Shown here: piece after piece, positions 50,145 through 62,768 of the stretch
How positions within the stretch are numbered: position 1 is the first letter of the stretch
Layout: every line of letters begins with the position of its first letter
Assembly (NCBI GenBank): GCA_029945375.1
Contig: CM057059.1
Coordinates: 620,001 to 684,000 of the forward strand
Direction of reading: 5' to 3'
DNA length: 64,000 bases
Source of the DNA: Agaricus subrufescens
Taxonomy: Eukaryota; Basidiomycota; Agaricomycetes; Agaricales; Agaricaceae
Notes under the pieces: model-generated
The model's input: the letters and a program-made list of their open reading frames with translations, nothing else
Told to the model about the DNA's origin: nothing
Databases searched by the model: none
Position numbers and translations under genes: made by a program

Positions 50145-53100
50145 ATGGACAACCTCTTCGCCATAGGCTTTGGCCTCGGTCTTCGCTTCGTCATCGACAA
50201 CATCACCCACCATGACTTCAAACTCACTAGTATCTTGGTCGGACTTTGGGAGGGCGTTGTCACTCTTCATTTCCTAAGAAAGATGCCTAGGTCCCTGGAC
50301 CCGTACATTGCATATGCAACTCGTCTTTTGGTTGATTTTTTGGTTACCGAAAACATGACCAGGTTGATTCTGGTTGTGGTCTGGACGGGGTTGGGGATGG
50401 TTCTGGCAGACATTACGCCTGCGATCTGGCACGATGTCGGTGGACGCAGAAAGTGGAGACGAGTACGTAGGGACCTATACTACATGACCCGCTCCATTCC
50501 TACCCTCCCTCCTATTTTCCCTCGCGCTCGCGTCGTTCGCTTTTCTCCAGTGACACGGCCCACCGAAATCAGCGAGTCTGTGAGCACTGGCACCGTCGCC
50601 TCGCAAGTCCCCAAATCCGAAGCTGTTACCTCTGCGCTTCCCCCTCGTGTTCTCAAGCGGCCCATCCCTGGAGCCCTGGTTCCGAGTGTCATTTCGGAAA
50701 CCGATTCGGAGGTGACCTCTGCTATCGGTGGCCGTCCAGGAGTTAGTAGTGTCGCTGGTACTTCTCATGCCCAGTTCACCATTCGCAAGCCCGCGGCGCC
50801 CTCAGTCAACACTGGCTCCCCTACGGCTTCATCGATCGACGACTCGAATCTTTCCTCAGAGTCCTCAACCACATCTACGCCTACTGTCAGTCTAGGAGTC
50901 GACATTAGTTACCAGGATGAGAATGAGGTTCAAGCACCCAGGTTGGACAAAGGTAAAGGGCGCGAGATGGATGAAGATAGTTCGGGAACGCCTACTCGAT
51001 ATCCCATTCAACTTCCACCAACTCCATCGGATTCTTATCGTCCTCACCCAAACCGTTCTTCCTTCGTCCCCACGATCACTGGTATGCCCTCAATTCCAGA
51101 CTTTTTCGAGTCTGGTCTAGGTTCAGACTGGGAGAATATTCGTCGAGAAGAAGCAGACACAGAACAGCCTTCTCCACCTTCAGAGAGCGAAGCCATACCC
51201 CCTCCTGTTCAATACGAACCTACTTATACACCTTCGGTATATGAACCCACACCGCGACCTGAGACCTTCGACCGAGATCTCTGGGACGATGTCAGTAACG
51301 CCGCACCACCAACACCTTACACGGTACGTAATGATTTTCTGGTACATACTTCTAACTTACTGACGTTCGGTCGCTTTACAGAGTGAAATGCCTCCTCAAC
51401 GACCTTCACGACCACCTCCGCCATCAATGATCCCGAGGTCTATATCCGCGATACCCCAGCCTGTCAAGAAGATCAAGAAACCCTCAGAACCAGTTCCGCC
51501 TCCTCCTGTTCCACAAACACCCTTGTACGGTGATGCATGGGATACGGAGAAGGATCAACTTCCACCGCCTACCCCGGAAGTTTCTGCAAGGACGCCTATG
51601 AATGATACTGGTTTGAACTTGAACCAAGAATCATATACCCCTCCGGCGGAGTCCGCTGTCGTTCCTCCCGTTGAAACCGAGTCACAGGAACATGTACCGG
51701 TGCATCAAGATGCTATTGATCCCAGTGCCAGCTTCGATGACCCATGGGCTAATTCGTCCCAACCTCTGGAACCGGAGGTTGATGGGCAGCAGGATATCCA
51801 ACAACAGCCGAGTAGATTTACCTCAACTCCTCAGCACTCAATGCTTCCTACGCCACAAATGAAAGCACCTACGATACCCCCCACGCCTCAGCAGAAAGCC
51901 TCTACGGTTCCCCCCACGCCCCAACAGAAACCCGGTTCTGTTCCTCCTACACCGCATAAAAAGACATCTTGTATACCTGCCACGCCGCAGCAGAAACTTG
52001 CTCCGGTACCTCCTACACCTCAACAGAAATCGGTTTCAGTACCTCCTACGCCTCAGCAGAGAATAGGTTCAGTTCATCCTACGCCTAACCAACAACCTGC
52101 GCCGATACCTCCCACACCACAACAGAGGATGGGTTCAGTTCCACCTACGCCTCACCAACAACCTGCGCCGGTTCCTCCTACACCGCAGCAGAGGATGGGT
52201 TCAGTTCCGCCTACGCCTCACCAACAATCTGCGCCGGTACCTCCTATACCGCAGCAGAGGATGGGTTCAGTTCCGCCTACGCCTCACCAACAACCTGCGC
52301 CGGTACCTCCTACACCGCAGCAGAGGATGGGTTCAGTTCCGCCTACGCCTCACCAACAATCTGCGCCGGTACCTCCTACACCGCAGCAGAGAATGGGCTC
52401 GGTTCCCCCTACGCCTCAACATCAACCAGCGCCGGTACCTCCTACACCACAACAACAACCAGCACCTGTACCTCCCACACCCCCGACGAGACCTTCAAAG
52501 ATCCCTTCTACACCCAAGCAAAAGGGCTCGCTTCCTCCTCCCACACCCCAACAGAAGTCCTCTTCTCCCCTTCCACCCACTCCTCAGCCGACTCTCCCAT
52601 CATCTCCTGTTCAACAGCAACAGGAAATTACTGAAGTACACCCACCATCTCAACAGCCCGTTTCTTCAGCTCAGCAACAGCAGATGCCAATGATGATGTC
52701 CCGGACTCCCAAAATTTGGTCTCAAACAATGCCACCTTCTCCGCGCCCGCGAAATCAACCAGTTCCCCAAACTCCCTCGCAGCGGTCTAGGACAGTACCT
52801 TCTACACCACAGCATCTCAATAAACCTGTACCCCCGACTCCGTTAGCACAGAATCTAAAGGACTGGGATGATCTGAGTCAGAAAGTGATGAGAGCTAGTG
52901 GTGGAGATACGACTGGGGTTACGACTGAGAGTCTAAGAGATTCAGCGAGTCAGCAAGTACAACCATCACATGAAGGGGATCTAGTTGACCTTGGAGGTGA
53001 TGAGGATGGTGCTGGAAATGGACATGAGTCTCCGAAAAACGAAGGTGGTGAGGAGGAAAATAATGGTAGTGGTGGAAATGGGACGCACACTCCGGAAGAT

Positions 53101-53834
53101 GATGGGTTCGTTCAAGTCGATGCGGATAACAACCCTCTTTCGCCTGCATCATCTGGATATAGCTCTATTGCTGGTGTTCCTTCTGAGATCAAAGAGCGGA
53201 ATAAGCAAGCTATCATTATTCGTGCACAAATTGAGGAGATGAGCAAGACGATTAACCGGCTCAAGGAGGAGAAGTTGATGGCGCAAGGGAAGGAGGAATT
53301 GGATCCGCTAAGCGAAGAGAGTACCTTGAAGGAACAAGAGATCCGCAGGGCAGAGAAGAGTTTGGAAAAGTTAGTGAAGAGGGCCGAAAAGAGGTACCAG
53401 GCTGGTGAGTTCTGCTAGTATTCAAGGTGACGAACTTATTTAACTGAATCCGATTTTTAGCGGTGGAATCGACGCAACAACTCACAGTTCCCAAGACCTT
53501 GAACTTGAACTTTGATAAATCAAGCCCAAGTGAGGCCGCGGCGCGTTTGGAAGATGTGATAGGATTGTTCTTCAACGCAGATCGTAAAAATATAGGGTTA
53601 TCTATCTCGTTACCAAAAGGGGGACCAGGAAAGTCAGTGAAGGCCTCAGTCACGAAAGTTCTCGAAGAGTAAGTCTGCGTCTCTCTAGATATGACTTATC
53701 TGATGGTACCGTGCGTTAGATACGGTTTGAAATCGATACCCAAGATGAGCGGGATGTCTGTCAATATGGCGGGCAAGCCGTTTGTTGATATGGTCTCTGC
53801 TTTCCGACAAAAACATGCCAAAGATGATTCATGA
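50145..53834 (+). CDS. Giant Pro/Gln-rich protein with Smr-family ends (gene G)
   Basis: Four exons (50145-51323, 51382-53404, 53461-53668, 53720-53834) give 1174 residues. The start MDNLFAIGFGLGLRF aligns with the gene A start. The N-terminal ~110 residues (ILVGLWEGVVTLHFLRKMP, YIAYATRLLVDFLVTENMTR, LILVVVWTGLGMVLADI) match gene A's hydrophobic region. About 850 residues of disordered sequence follow, including 22-residue PPTPQQ repeats. The C-terminus has a charged helical DUF1771-like segment (LKEQEIRRAEKSLEKLVKRA), then an Smr-like fold without catalytic motifs: LNLNF in place of DLHGL and SLPKGGPGKS in place of VGKGxHS, with VTKVLEEYGLK keeping the C-terminal helix. The two C-terminal introns have the same phases (1 and 2) and positions as those of the Smr genes. 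Function unknown; a scaffold is possible. Confidence 0.8.
51880..52500 (+). repeat. In-frame PPTPQQ tandem repeat
   Basis: An ~66-bp higher-order unit encodes two alternating PPTPQQ/PPTPHQQ blocks (RMGSVPPTPHQQPAPVPPTP). It is repeated about five times with near-identity and flanked by older degenerate PPTPQQK copies. Confidence 0.9.
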
Positions 53835-54302
53835 CACCAAACAAAGTCCTTCTTTTCCTCCTTAATTCCCTTCTCCTACAAGCTATATTCTCGGATGAGC
53901 CTGTCTGGACACAACATTTCCCCCTCCCCCCTTTCATTGGTGTCATGATGTAAGATCATACGTATACAACGCTTTTTTATTTCGAAGCTTACGCTAGGAA
54001 CGATTAGTTTGATCAGAGATTTCCCTTGGGCCTCTTTTGACTTTTGCTTTTATCTTGTTTTTTTCTTGTTCTGACATCGTATCCCCCGTATAAGCTTAGT
54101 AGGGCTAAAGAAACCAACTTTCTTGAAGGATGTATGTGTATAACTTATATATATATACGGCTCTTGTTTCCGCATTCACTAGTGTGCGTATTCACTCCTT
54201 AAGCGACTTATTGAAAGAAAAAAAAATCAAGTCCAAGAAAGCCGTTATCAAAATACAAATACAAGATAGACTCAACAAGTGGCCTCAACAATACTACAAC
54301 AC
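53835..54302. other. Convergent 3' region
   Basis: T-rich 3' UTR-like sequence after gene G. No supported gene. Confidence 0.4.
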
Positions 54303-57300
54303 TCATCTCGCCTGCGCAAACCCACCCGTCGAAAGACTCTCAGGTACACTACCCGCACAATCATCCGCAGCCGCCTTATCCGCCGTCAAACTAATAACAA
54401 CCTCCCCACCCAACCTAAACACATCATAAAAATCAAAATGACACCTCGAAGCAGTCGTATTGCCATTGACGGTGACACTTTCGACATAGGCCGGTACACC
54501 CTCCGGGATGATGCGTTGAACGGATTTGGAGTTGAAGTTCTTTACGGTTACGGTGGTGCTGACGTTGAGGAAGGAGTTGTGGATGGTGTATTTGGGAGTG
54601 AAGGGAGAGAGGATGAGGATTTGTGTTGAAGATGGGACGGGGTAGAGTCCGAGGAGATGGAAAGAGAGGAGGGAAGCCATGGCGGCTTGATCGTCGTTTC
54701 CTGGAAGACCTCCCGGAGCTATTATAATTTTCGGTTAGATGTAATTGAGAGAAGGAGGGGCATAATGAGTGTCCTTACTGATGTCAAAGTTATCAAACAC
54801 AACTTTGCGAATACGGTCAACGGACATAGCGGGGTGGTTAGCATAGTGATAGCCTATTGGTGTCTAAAAGAGTATATGTTCAGAGGAGACCAAGAAGGAA
54901 ACCAAAAAGGAAACCCAGAGTCACCTGGAATGACGGTTCATTTCCTGCCAAATAGTATCCCGCCTAAAATAGATGCATTTTAAGCACACCTCGCATCAAG
55001 TACCATAAAAAAAATCACTCACATTGAAGAAATGTTCCAAACGATCAACGAACGTTTCCTAGAGAATCCACTTCTTAGTACACCATCTCCCAAGATTATT
55101 GTATACAGCCAAAAAAAGAAAGACTCACATTTCCACCCATAAGTTCTATCAAATGGGCAGTATCATGAGGTGCATACCAGCTATATTCCCAAGAAGACGA
55201 TTCATAGAATCCGTTTACATTATCACTTTGCAGCGAACAAGACCTGCTGTCATTAGTATCTTTCGGCGAACAGTCCTTGGGATCATTGAAGAAGAATGTG
55301 CCGTTCGAGAAACGTTTCTGCATGAATCCTAATTTAATAACAAGTGATCAAATAACTCGACGTTTGATTATCGTATTGTGTAGCACGCACCCTTGAAACC
55401 ATCGCTAGTCACTGAATTATCAAACACGTTGCGGTAAAACTGGCACCTAGTCAACACAAACATGGACTCTGAAATGGGAGAGTGTACTTACGAGGGAGCG
55501 ATTTGTATATCTGTTCATATCATCCTCCTTACCCAACAGTTGAGCAACCTGACGAATCCCAAAGTCCTCAAAAGCATACTAGGACAAAAAGGTGTTCAGA
55601 GTTCAAGAAAACGTCACCGAGATGTATTGAAATCTTACCTCTAGAGTTCGACTTCCTTCACGTGTCTGCCTTCCAGTACTCGAAACGTCCAACACAGCGA
55701 ACGGAACAAATCCGAATTGTCTGCAAAATAAGGTGAGCACAGACACAAGAATAAGAAACAAGCCCGGTCAAGACTTACTTGTAAACATTCACCTGCCTTC
55801 CCTCCGTATTCCACTCGGGCGGATTCACATCTCCATCCGCCAATAAAGCAGAGTACAAGTCATCGAGATTCACACCGAGTCTTTCTGCCTCATTGTGATA
55901 GTACACAGCAAAGTGAGAAACGATATTATCCCCGCTCGAACCTTAGTAATCATTGAGTGTATGAAAATCCCGAGAGACGAATCCGGCAGCAAAAACACAC
56001 ACACCTCCTTGAGTGTAACCAGGCAGGTTGTTTGCGCGACACTCGGGCATCCAACCATTCTTCCTCCATCCATCAATATAGCTATCTACAATCTGGCCAA
56101 ACTCGACTGGTGAGTGGAGGGACATAAGGGGATAGAACGTTCTGAACTGTTGGTGGACTTGAGCATCGTATACTAGATCCTAGGTTAGCCAAAAAAACCT
56201 ACTGTGTCCCAGCTACATACGAACGAGTTAGAGATATCGGGGGTCAACGCGCAACGCATGAACTTACCTGCAGTACAACGAATCGAAGTAGAACGAATCC
56301 GTATTGGCGAAAACACCCTGCGTCTCTCCTGTAGCGTTATTCTGTAAGACAAAAAAAAAGTTGAAAGTCGTATACCACATTCGTATCAAGAGAGGTACAC
56401 CCACCGGAGTAAGCGAAGCACGATACAAAGACGAATACAACATCTCAGTCACATTCGGCGCAGTCCCCCCAACATCAATCTCAATCTTACTCAACTTCTC
56501 TTGCCACAACGCCTTAGCCTGACTATGCACATCCTCAAACGAGGTACCACCAATTTCCTCTTCAGCATTCGCACAAGCCTGATCTTCCGATACAAATGAA
56601 ACTCCAACCCGGATGTTCACTTGTTTTGGATGATTCGCATACGAAAATAAGGCACCGGATTGATATACCCCACCGATGAGGTTCCGAGAGAGGTTGAGAT
56701 GGGTGAGGCCGAGGCCTTTGGCGTCTAGACCGTGTGTGTCGCCTGTCCAGACACCGAATTCGTCGAGTTTTTGTTTGCCGTTGTCGAGGAGGTCGTAACA
56801 TGCGAAAGCTTGATAGTTGAATACTGTAGGTCCAAAACTGTGTGTATCAAATATGAATATATATATATATATATATGTACCTTGCTGCAAAAGCGTAGCT
56901 TGGGAGGGTGCCGAACTCACCTGGAACCCCATTTTCCACCGATAGTAATCCTACCCTTGTTCGGGTCAATATTCAATTCTCCGCCGGCAAACGAAACAGG
57001 CAAGTCATTTGCCAAATCAAGGGCAAAGTAGGGTTTGGATCCAGCAGGGAAGGTGAATCTCTCCAATCCTGCGCGGCGGGTTGCAGTTGCCTCCATTTGG
57101 ATGTTGTTATCCAGTGTGAGTGTGAAATATCCGGGTGTTGCGTCTTAAACGAATATTTAGCCATTTGTTATTTTTTGAAATGAAGGGATAAGGATATGTT
57201 GCGCACCATCTGTATTGGGTTTTCTCAGGCGTTCACGAGCCTCGAGGGTGGTGGTGCAGGTATTGAAGCCATCAGGACACAAAAGAGGCATAATTTCGAA

Positions 57301-57962
57301 ATTTCCATAAGAGCCTAGATCAAATCGCATAAACCCACCACTTCAACAATGGAGAAGAAGAAAAAATAAAGACTAACCCAAAGAAGAACCAGTGCCGCTG
57401 TCATGTAAAGGTGAAAAGCCACGAATCTTCTCTGTTGGATCCGTGACATAACCTGAATATGAACCCAAAAAGATTTAAATTGAGAGATTTAGTACCGTAG
57501 ATCAATAATCGCAACGTACCAGCCGGAGCAAAACCGGTCATGTCGCTTGTAAATTTCACCTATAATTTTGTAATGATATTGTGCATTTTTTGTGAATGGA
57601 GCAGGGTGCTACGTTGATATGCTTACCATGCCGAATGGAATGGAGGCACCAGGGCTGCAATACAAAATCGTCTCATTGGGACATGTGAACATGGTCTACA
57701 ATCTACGTACCAGACATCGCCAAAATTATCTTTTCGTAAAATCATTATTCACGAGAAAAGATGAGGCATACAAAGCACGCGACGTACCGGTGCCGATAAA
57801 AGGGTTGACGAATGCGGTATAGTCCAGTGTCCCACTCTGATTGGCTGCGGCTGCTATAGCACTTGCAATGCGTGCTTGTTGTTGAGGAGAGGGTTGAGCA
57901 TAAATAGATATAGTAAGGAACGACGAGAGCAGCAAATATGCTGCGGAAGAGAGGACAAGCAT
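54303..57962 (-). CDS. Secreted GH92 alpha-mannosidase
   Basis: Start MLVLSSAAYLLLSSFLTISI, a signal peptide likely cut near YAQ. GH92 enzymes are Ca2+-dependent exo-alpha-mannosidases that trim mannans and N-glycans. Family landmarks across many exons: YTAFVNPFIGTG, GFSPLHDSGTGS, LDLANDLPVSFAGG, VRVGVSFVSEDQACANAEEE-type segment near 56600, IEIDVGGTAPNVTEMLYSSL, GVFANTDSFYFDSLY, SWDTVYDAQ, WMPECRANNLPGYTQGG, FGFVPFAVLDVSSTGRQTRE, SWEYSWYAPHDTAHLIELMG, YHYANHPAMSVDRIRKV and DNFDINSGGLPGNDDQAAM, which carries the catalytic acid region. The C-terminal beta-sandwich ends GGFAQAR-stop. Several Asn-X-Ser/Thr sites. Introns are 45-65 nt; one contains an (AT)n tract near 56860. Confidence 0.93.
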
Positions 57963-58639
57963 AGTTCGAGACGAGAGACAAGAGAAAAAAAAAAAAGACG
58001 ATGTTTTAATTCAACGTGTGGATTGCGCTAGTGCCTTGGCGCCGGAATAGTGGCAAGCTAGAGCTCGAGTTTACCAAAGCTTTGACGAGAGGTCTATAAA
58101 GCCATTTGCGCCATGAATTTTGCTTCTCTTCTCGAAGAAAGGCAGGGAAAATGCATAGGAGGCCATGCGCTACAAAACCCAGGCTGAACCATACAGGACG
58201 TACTTCGGGCCTCTGATAGGACAGAAAATTGAGAGGGCATCGTCAGACATTGCTAAAAATGAGCTTCTCAGCTTGTGGCGGCTTGATAGCGCGTCTCGTG
58301 ATCTATTAGTGAAGATTATTATAATAGCGGTGGGATACGTTAAATCTATGTGAGGCGATACAAAGTTGAGGGTGAGAGGGCAGCACATGTTCGAGGGAAG
58401 AAGGACGTAGTGGGTGGAGACAATGCTCGAACGAGTGACCAGGGGTTTCCACGACTTTGTATGGGGCCCTAGGGGCTTCGCTTCTTATGGCGCATGGATT
58501 ACCGCATCGAAGTGCCGTGGCCTGCAAGGTAAGGAGCCCAAATGCGAATTCATCTCCCAAGGACCCACCCCCCTAGCGAGGTTTGGCCGAGAATGTTAGT
58601 TGAGGTCACGGGCAGGGAAATAGGGGTATGACTAACGGG
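57963..58639. other. Intergenic
   Basis: Upstream region of the GH92 gene (TATA-like ggtctataaa at about 58092 on the plus strand) and 3' flank of PTH1. No supported gene. Confidence 0.35.
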
Positions 58640-59428
58640 CTAGCCATTCTTCTTTTTTGCAACTCGCTCAAGCTCTGCGAGGACCTGGTCCAGGCCTTCT
58701 TGCGCCCAAAACTGCTTCTCGTGGCTTGACAGTCTGCCAAGGACGTATGAAGCCATATCCGGACCACCATTTCCAACGCCAGCGCGAAAGCGCCAAAAGT
58801 TCTGTTCGCCTCCCAAGGCCGATATTAGACTTTTTAGGCCGTTGTGTCCGTTAGCCGAGCCACCGAGCCGAACGGCTAGTCTGGCAGGCTCGTGCTGAAC
58901 AGAATCTGATATGACAATGAGGGACTTGGGGTCGCGAAGACGGTTTCGGTAAGCCGCAGCGATGGATGGACCAGAAATATTCATTAGGGATTCTGATCAG
59001 GACAGTGAGCCGGCGTGTGGGACCGAGCTGGCCGAAAGGAGAGGGACATACTGGATTTGAACAGAGTGAGAGCAACGAGGGTCTCTCCAATGTGCGCCTC
59101 GCCATGTCCGATGTAGCCACCTTTCTGGCTGGACAACTTGATTCCGAGGCGGCTAGCGAGGGAGTCGACGATCAAGTGACCAACACTAGCCAAATTAACG
59201 AGGCTGCTCTGCGCGGAGTAGCTGCACGCACCTATGCCGGGTAAATGGGAGGGGGAGGTTTCCGAGGCCGACGACCAAAAGCTGCGGGAGGGGGAGGCCC
59301 ATGTGTGCGCTGTTGAGATGGTATCGACGGCGAGTATGGAGGCCTGAAACCGGCCGACGGGATGTTAACAAGTGCTGGCGGAATGACTCGATGGACGCGC
59401 CGTGACACAGCCGACGGAAGAAGGGCAT
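58640..59428 (-). CDS. PTH1: Peptidyl-tRNA hydrolase (PTH1 family)
   Basis: Frees stalled peptidyl-tRNA by cleaving the ester bond. Starts: 59428 (MPFFRRLCHGASIESFRQHL, a basic presequence suggesting mitochondria) or 59302 (MGLPLPQLLVVGLGN). Fold motifs: LLVVGLGN, RHSVGHLIVDSLA split by a 46-nt intron, KSKSLMNISGPSIAAAY (family KPxTYMNxSG), LIVISDSVQHEPARLAVRLG (family DDLDLPxGxxRLK) and GSANGHNGLKSLISALG. The catalytic His (here GHL) is present; the usual Asp of DDLD is replaced in SDSVQ. FWRFRAGVGNGG and YVLGRLSSHEK complete it. Three exons. Shares an upstream region with the divergent PAQR gene. Confidence 0.88.
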
Positions 59429-59643
59429 TACGCGGAGCGGGCGACAGCAATATGACTAGGACAGCGGTTGACGGCTCCCCAGCACCCACCAGCGAGCCAC
59501 GCCCCCAGTCGTCCCACTTGCCCCGACGGCCTTGCCCACGTTTGCGGCCATCTGCAGTGGATGCTTAGCTAAGCCGTGATCGAGTTTTCGAGCAGCATTA
59601 AATATTCGCGCTGTCGTTTTCTGCCAGCCCACCGCCCGTGCCC

Positions 59644-61531
59644 ATGTCCGTCACCATGGCCTCGACGGCGTACTCGACTGCCCCCGCGTCGCCCCCCACT
59701 CTCTTCCTGCGCCATGTCCGCCGCCCCTCGTTTTCCGCGTCCCCCCTCCTCCTCTGCAAACCCCTCCCCGCCTCCGCCGCAGAGCTCGACCTCTCCCGCG
59801 CCTCGCCCACCCAGATCCTCATCTCCCTCCGCTTTCTCGTCCTCTCGCACCTCGCCGACCTCGAGCGCCGACTCTCCGATTTTGAATCACCTGACCTCGA
59901 GTCCTGGAGGGCCAAGGGCGGTATTAAAATAGACGAGGCCCGCCAGTGGGCTCGGACAGCGATGGAGATGCTCGACGGCATCCGTGCGGACGTCTGTTCT
60001 CAGCTGCCCGACGTCCAGTTCTCAGACCCAGCATCAGTCGACAGTTTTCTCAGGGCCTACCTTCCAGAGTTACCCGATATAACCCTGCTCACTGATGTCC
60101 GCTCCCATCTACGGGACATGTCAGGAGTGCGCTCCCACTTGCCCGACCTCAACGCCCACCTACCCGACTTTTCCGACATGCGTTCAAAGTTGGACGACGT
60201 GAAATCCCGCTTCAACGAAATCGACACCACCAAGCTGAAAAGCTTCGTTCCTGTACTCATCACCCACATGAAGAAACTCCATTCGCACCTGTCGACCTTG
60301 GAAGTCGGAAATCCTGGCCCTTCGCCCCTCGTTCCCGGATCATTGCTACGCGAAATCTTGGATGCGTTGTCCTCTACTGATCTAGTGGTCCAAATTGCCG
60401 AAGACGAGTTAAAACCTGTAGGGGAAGCAGATGGCAAGGCCGCTCATGAAGTAGCCGGAGCTGTCCAAAAATCGCTTAACGGGCTGCAGCTCATTACTTA
60501 CGATGACCTTCCTCACCGGTGGAAGAACAATCCCTTTGTCAAACGAGGATATAGGTGCGTACCGCTTTCGTACTGCAGAACACAAATTTTGACAGACCCG
60601 TCTCTAGATTTGTACCAATAGAACGTTGGCCACTCCTTGTAAAATCCATTTTCGAATTCCATAATGAGACTCGTAAGTGACTCCTTCCACACTCGACACC
60701 ATATTCATTCCCTCTGCCTAGTCAATATTCATACCCATCTGGTGCCCTTTATCCTATATTCCGCCACTCTTTTCTCCACCATCTGGAACCCAACGCGCTT
60801 CGAACCGGCGGATGTGTTCTTCATGTCCTTCGCCTGTGTTTGCCTCCTGAACAGCACTATCTGGCATGTTATGTGCGGTTGTGCCCATCACCAGGGCATG
60901 GAAATCTGTGCTCGTATCGATTATGTAGGCATTGGCTGGCTCATAAGTGCCAGTGTCGCGACTGTTGTAAACTACGGCTACACATGCCACCCACGTATTG
61001 GCTATGTCTTTACGGGCATCTGCATCTCCATGGCAGTGCTGGGAAACATACTCCCGTTCATGGAATGGTTTAACCAGTACAAGTACCGCGTACGTCCACA
61101 CTCTATAATTCCTCTGATAACTGATTATTAACGCTGTTATATAGTACCATCGCATGGCTTTCTTCCTCGCCCTCGCATTCTCAGGGTTAGCGCCTCTTGG
61201 AGGATTGTCAGTTCTACACTCGTACGAGGAAATGACGAAATATGCTTGTACGTCCATTCTTTTACAACCACAGGGACCACTCGCCTCACGAACATCGCCA
61301 GCACCTCTTTACCCGTCTTTTGCTTCTTATCTTATTGGTTTCGCATTTTACGCTACCCGTTGGCCCGAGTGCTACCTTCCTGAAAAAGTTCAGCGGCACC
61401 TCGACCGATTCGGTGGTGGATCACACGCGATATGGCACTGTTTTATTGTGCTTGCTATTATTCAACATCAATCTGGATTACGATTTATGAAGGATGGAAT
61501 TCAGTGTCTAGCGGATTATACCTCGGTTTGA
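59644..61531 (+). CDS. PAQR / haemolysin-III family protein with long N-terminal extension
   Basis: Start MSVTMASTAYSTAPASPPTL. The first ~300 residues are a soluble, mostly helical extension with repeated SHLPDL/SHLRDM/AHLPDF-like heptads. The PAQR domain follows: LITYDDLPHRWKNNPFVKRG, then after an intron FVPIERWPLLVKSIFEFHNE and TLNIHTHLVPFILY (family HNETxNxWTHL). Helices run through WHVMCGCAHHQGMEICARID, DYVGIGWLISASVATVVNYG, and the final HAIWHCFIVLAIIQHQSG, which supplies the zinc-binding His pair. Yeast Izh proteins of this family affect zinc and sterol homeostasis; Izh3 also has an extended N-terminus. A last intron (about 61246-61300) is likely but optional, since the frame is open through it. 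Confidence 0.87.
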
Positions 61532-62194
61532 TAATTTATTGTATTACGAATCTTTTCTCTTTTTCTCTGGGGAGGAGGGGGAGTGGGCATTTAGGCAATG
61601 ACTTATTCTAATAACGTATGAATTCTTCGAACATACGTTGTTTTTTCTCGCTTACGATACCTTTTTGTTTAACGATCATTGTATATATAACACTTGGGAT
61701 ATAATGAACAAAAATATACAGAGCAACGTCGATAGCAAACACAAAAACAAAAAAAGCGTTCGTCATCACAAAAATATAATAAGTTAGGGGGAGAAAGGGA
61801 AAGTGAAGAGAGAAAAGAAACAAAGAGGGTGCACACGACAGTCTTCAATAGAAACTTGAATGGAAAACGTGTTTGCATTGCGGGGTGACCCACCCCCAAT
61901 GGAAGGGCTGGGGGGGTTGAATGATAAGATCACCCGATAACGCAAACACGTTTTCATTTTAAGGCCCTTTTTGAAAGTGCCGTAGGCCTGAATGAAAGAT
62001 GAGATATGAAAGTGGAAGAAGAGGAAATGAAGGTGACGTACAACTTTCTTTGTTTCTTCTCTTTCCCTCCTTTTCTTTTCTCCATTTTTTTCGGTTTTTC
62101 TGGGTTTTTTTTCGATCCGTGGAAGTGACAGTGGGGTGTTGTAGATAATCAAAAGAGTGTGGTGGTTCCTCAATGAGGAATGGGGAGGGGGGGA
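61532..62194. other. Convergent 3' region
   Basis: A minus-strand frame at 61784-62173 is Phe/Lys/Arg-rich low complexity, consistent with UTR. No supported gene. Confidence 0.4.
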
Positions 62195-62768
62195 TCAGTT
62201 GTCTGGGATGGGATAGCAGATGGAACGACGACGTTTCATGATCGTTCCAACGCCGCAGAGGATCTTCCCGAAGCCTTCAAAGCAGGTACCAACCGCGAGG
62301 AGGGATGCTTCAGCGAAGAAGATGATTGAGTTGTAGAAGATTTGAGTTCCTTCTGAGATGAGTTGCATCCCTGAATTGGTGATCGCGTCGCTTTCGTCGG
62401 TGCTCAAGAACCTGCTGCGGATTGAATTGAGAATCGAAAAGGATCGAGAGCGAGCAGGGGAGAGAAGAGCAATTACATGAGATTTTGATGGGATCATTAT
62501 GAGTCAAAAGTTGGATCACTTACCTGCGGGCCCAGAACGGTGTCTCCTCCAATCCCTCGACTATCCCCCTTTCCAGATCTATTTCGGAGTATGGAGGAGG
62601 GAGGTCCTCCGTGTTTGGTGAGGTGCCATCACAAATAGTGATCTCACCGGATTTGGTATTTGCGCCTGTCGATCTTTCTGACATTTCATTACTAGTACTA
62701 GTATGAGGCTGGTGTACCACTGGCCCGTTGGGGGGATCCATGTGGTTGATAATGGGATCGATAATCAT
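62195..62768 (-). CDS. Small PPxY-motif protein with hydrophobic C-terminus
   Basis: Two exons joined by a GTAAGT...CCGCAG intron (phase 2; FWAR-S-RFLSTDESD). Start MIIDPIINHMDPPNGPVVHQ. Residues ~55-65 read EDLPPPYSEIDLERG, a PPxY motif that binds WW domains of Rsp5/NEDD4-type ubiquitin ligases. The C-terminal part has amphipathic to hydrophobic helices (IFYNSIIFFAEASLLAVGTC, FGKILCGVGTIM) and ends KRRRSICYPIPDN. About 155 residues. No named family; a membrane-associated ligase adaptor or substrate is a reasonable guess. Confidence 0.65.

Noticed and set aside
49631..50263. 210-codon minus-strand frame
   Set aside because: Overlaps the start of gene G; composition unlike a folded protein and no homology recognised.
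59598..59981. Minus-strand Arg/Glu/Gly-rich frame
   Set aside because: Antisense to the GC-rich first exon of the PAQR gene.
61784..62173. 129-codon Phe/Lys-rich minus-strand frame
   Set aside because: Low complexity in a convergent 3' region; probably UTR.
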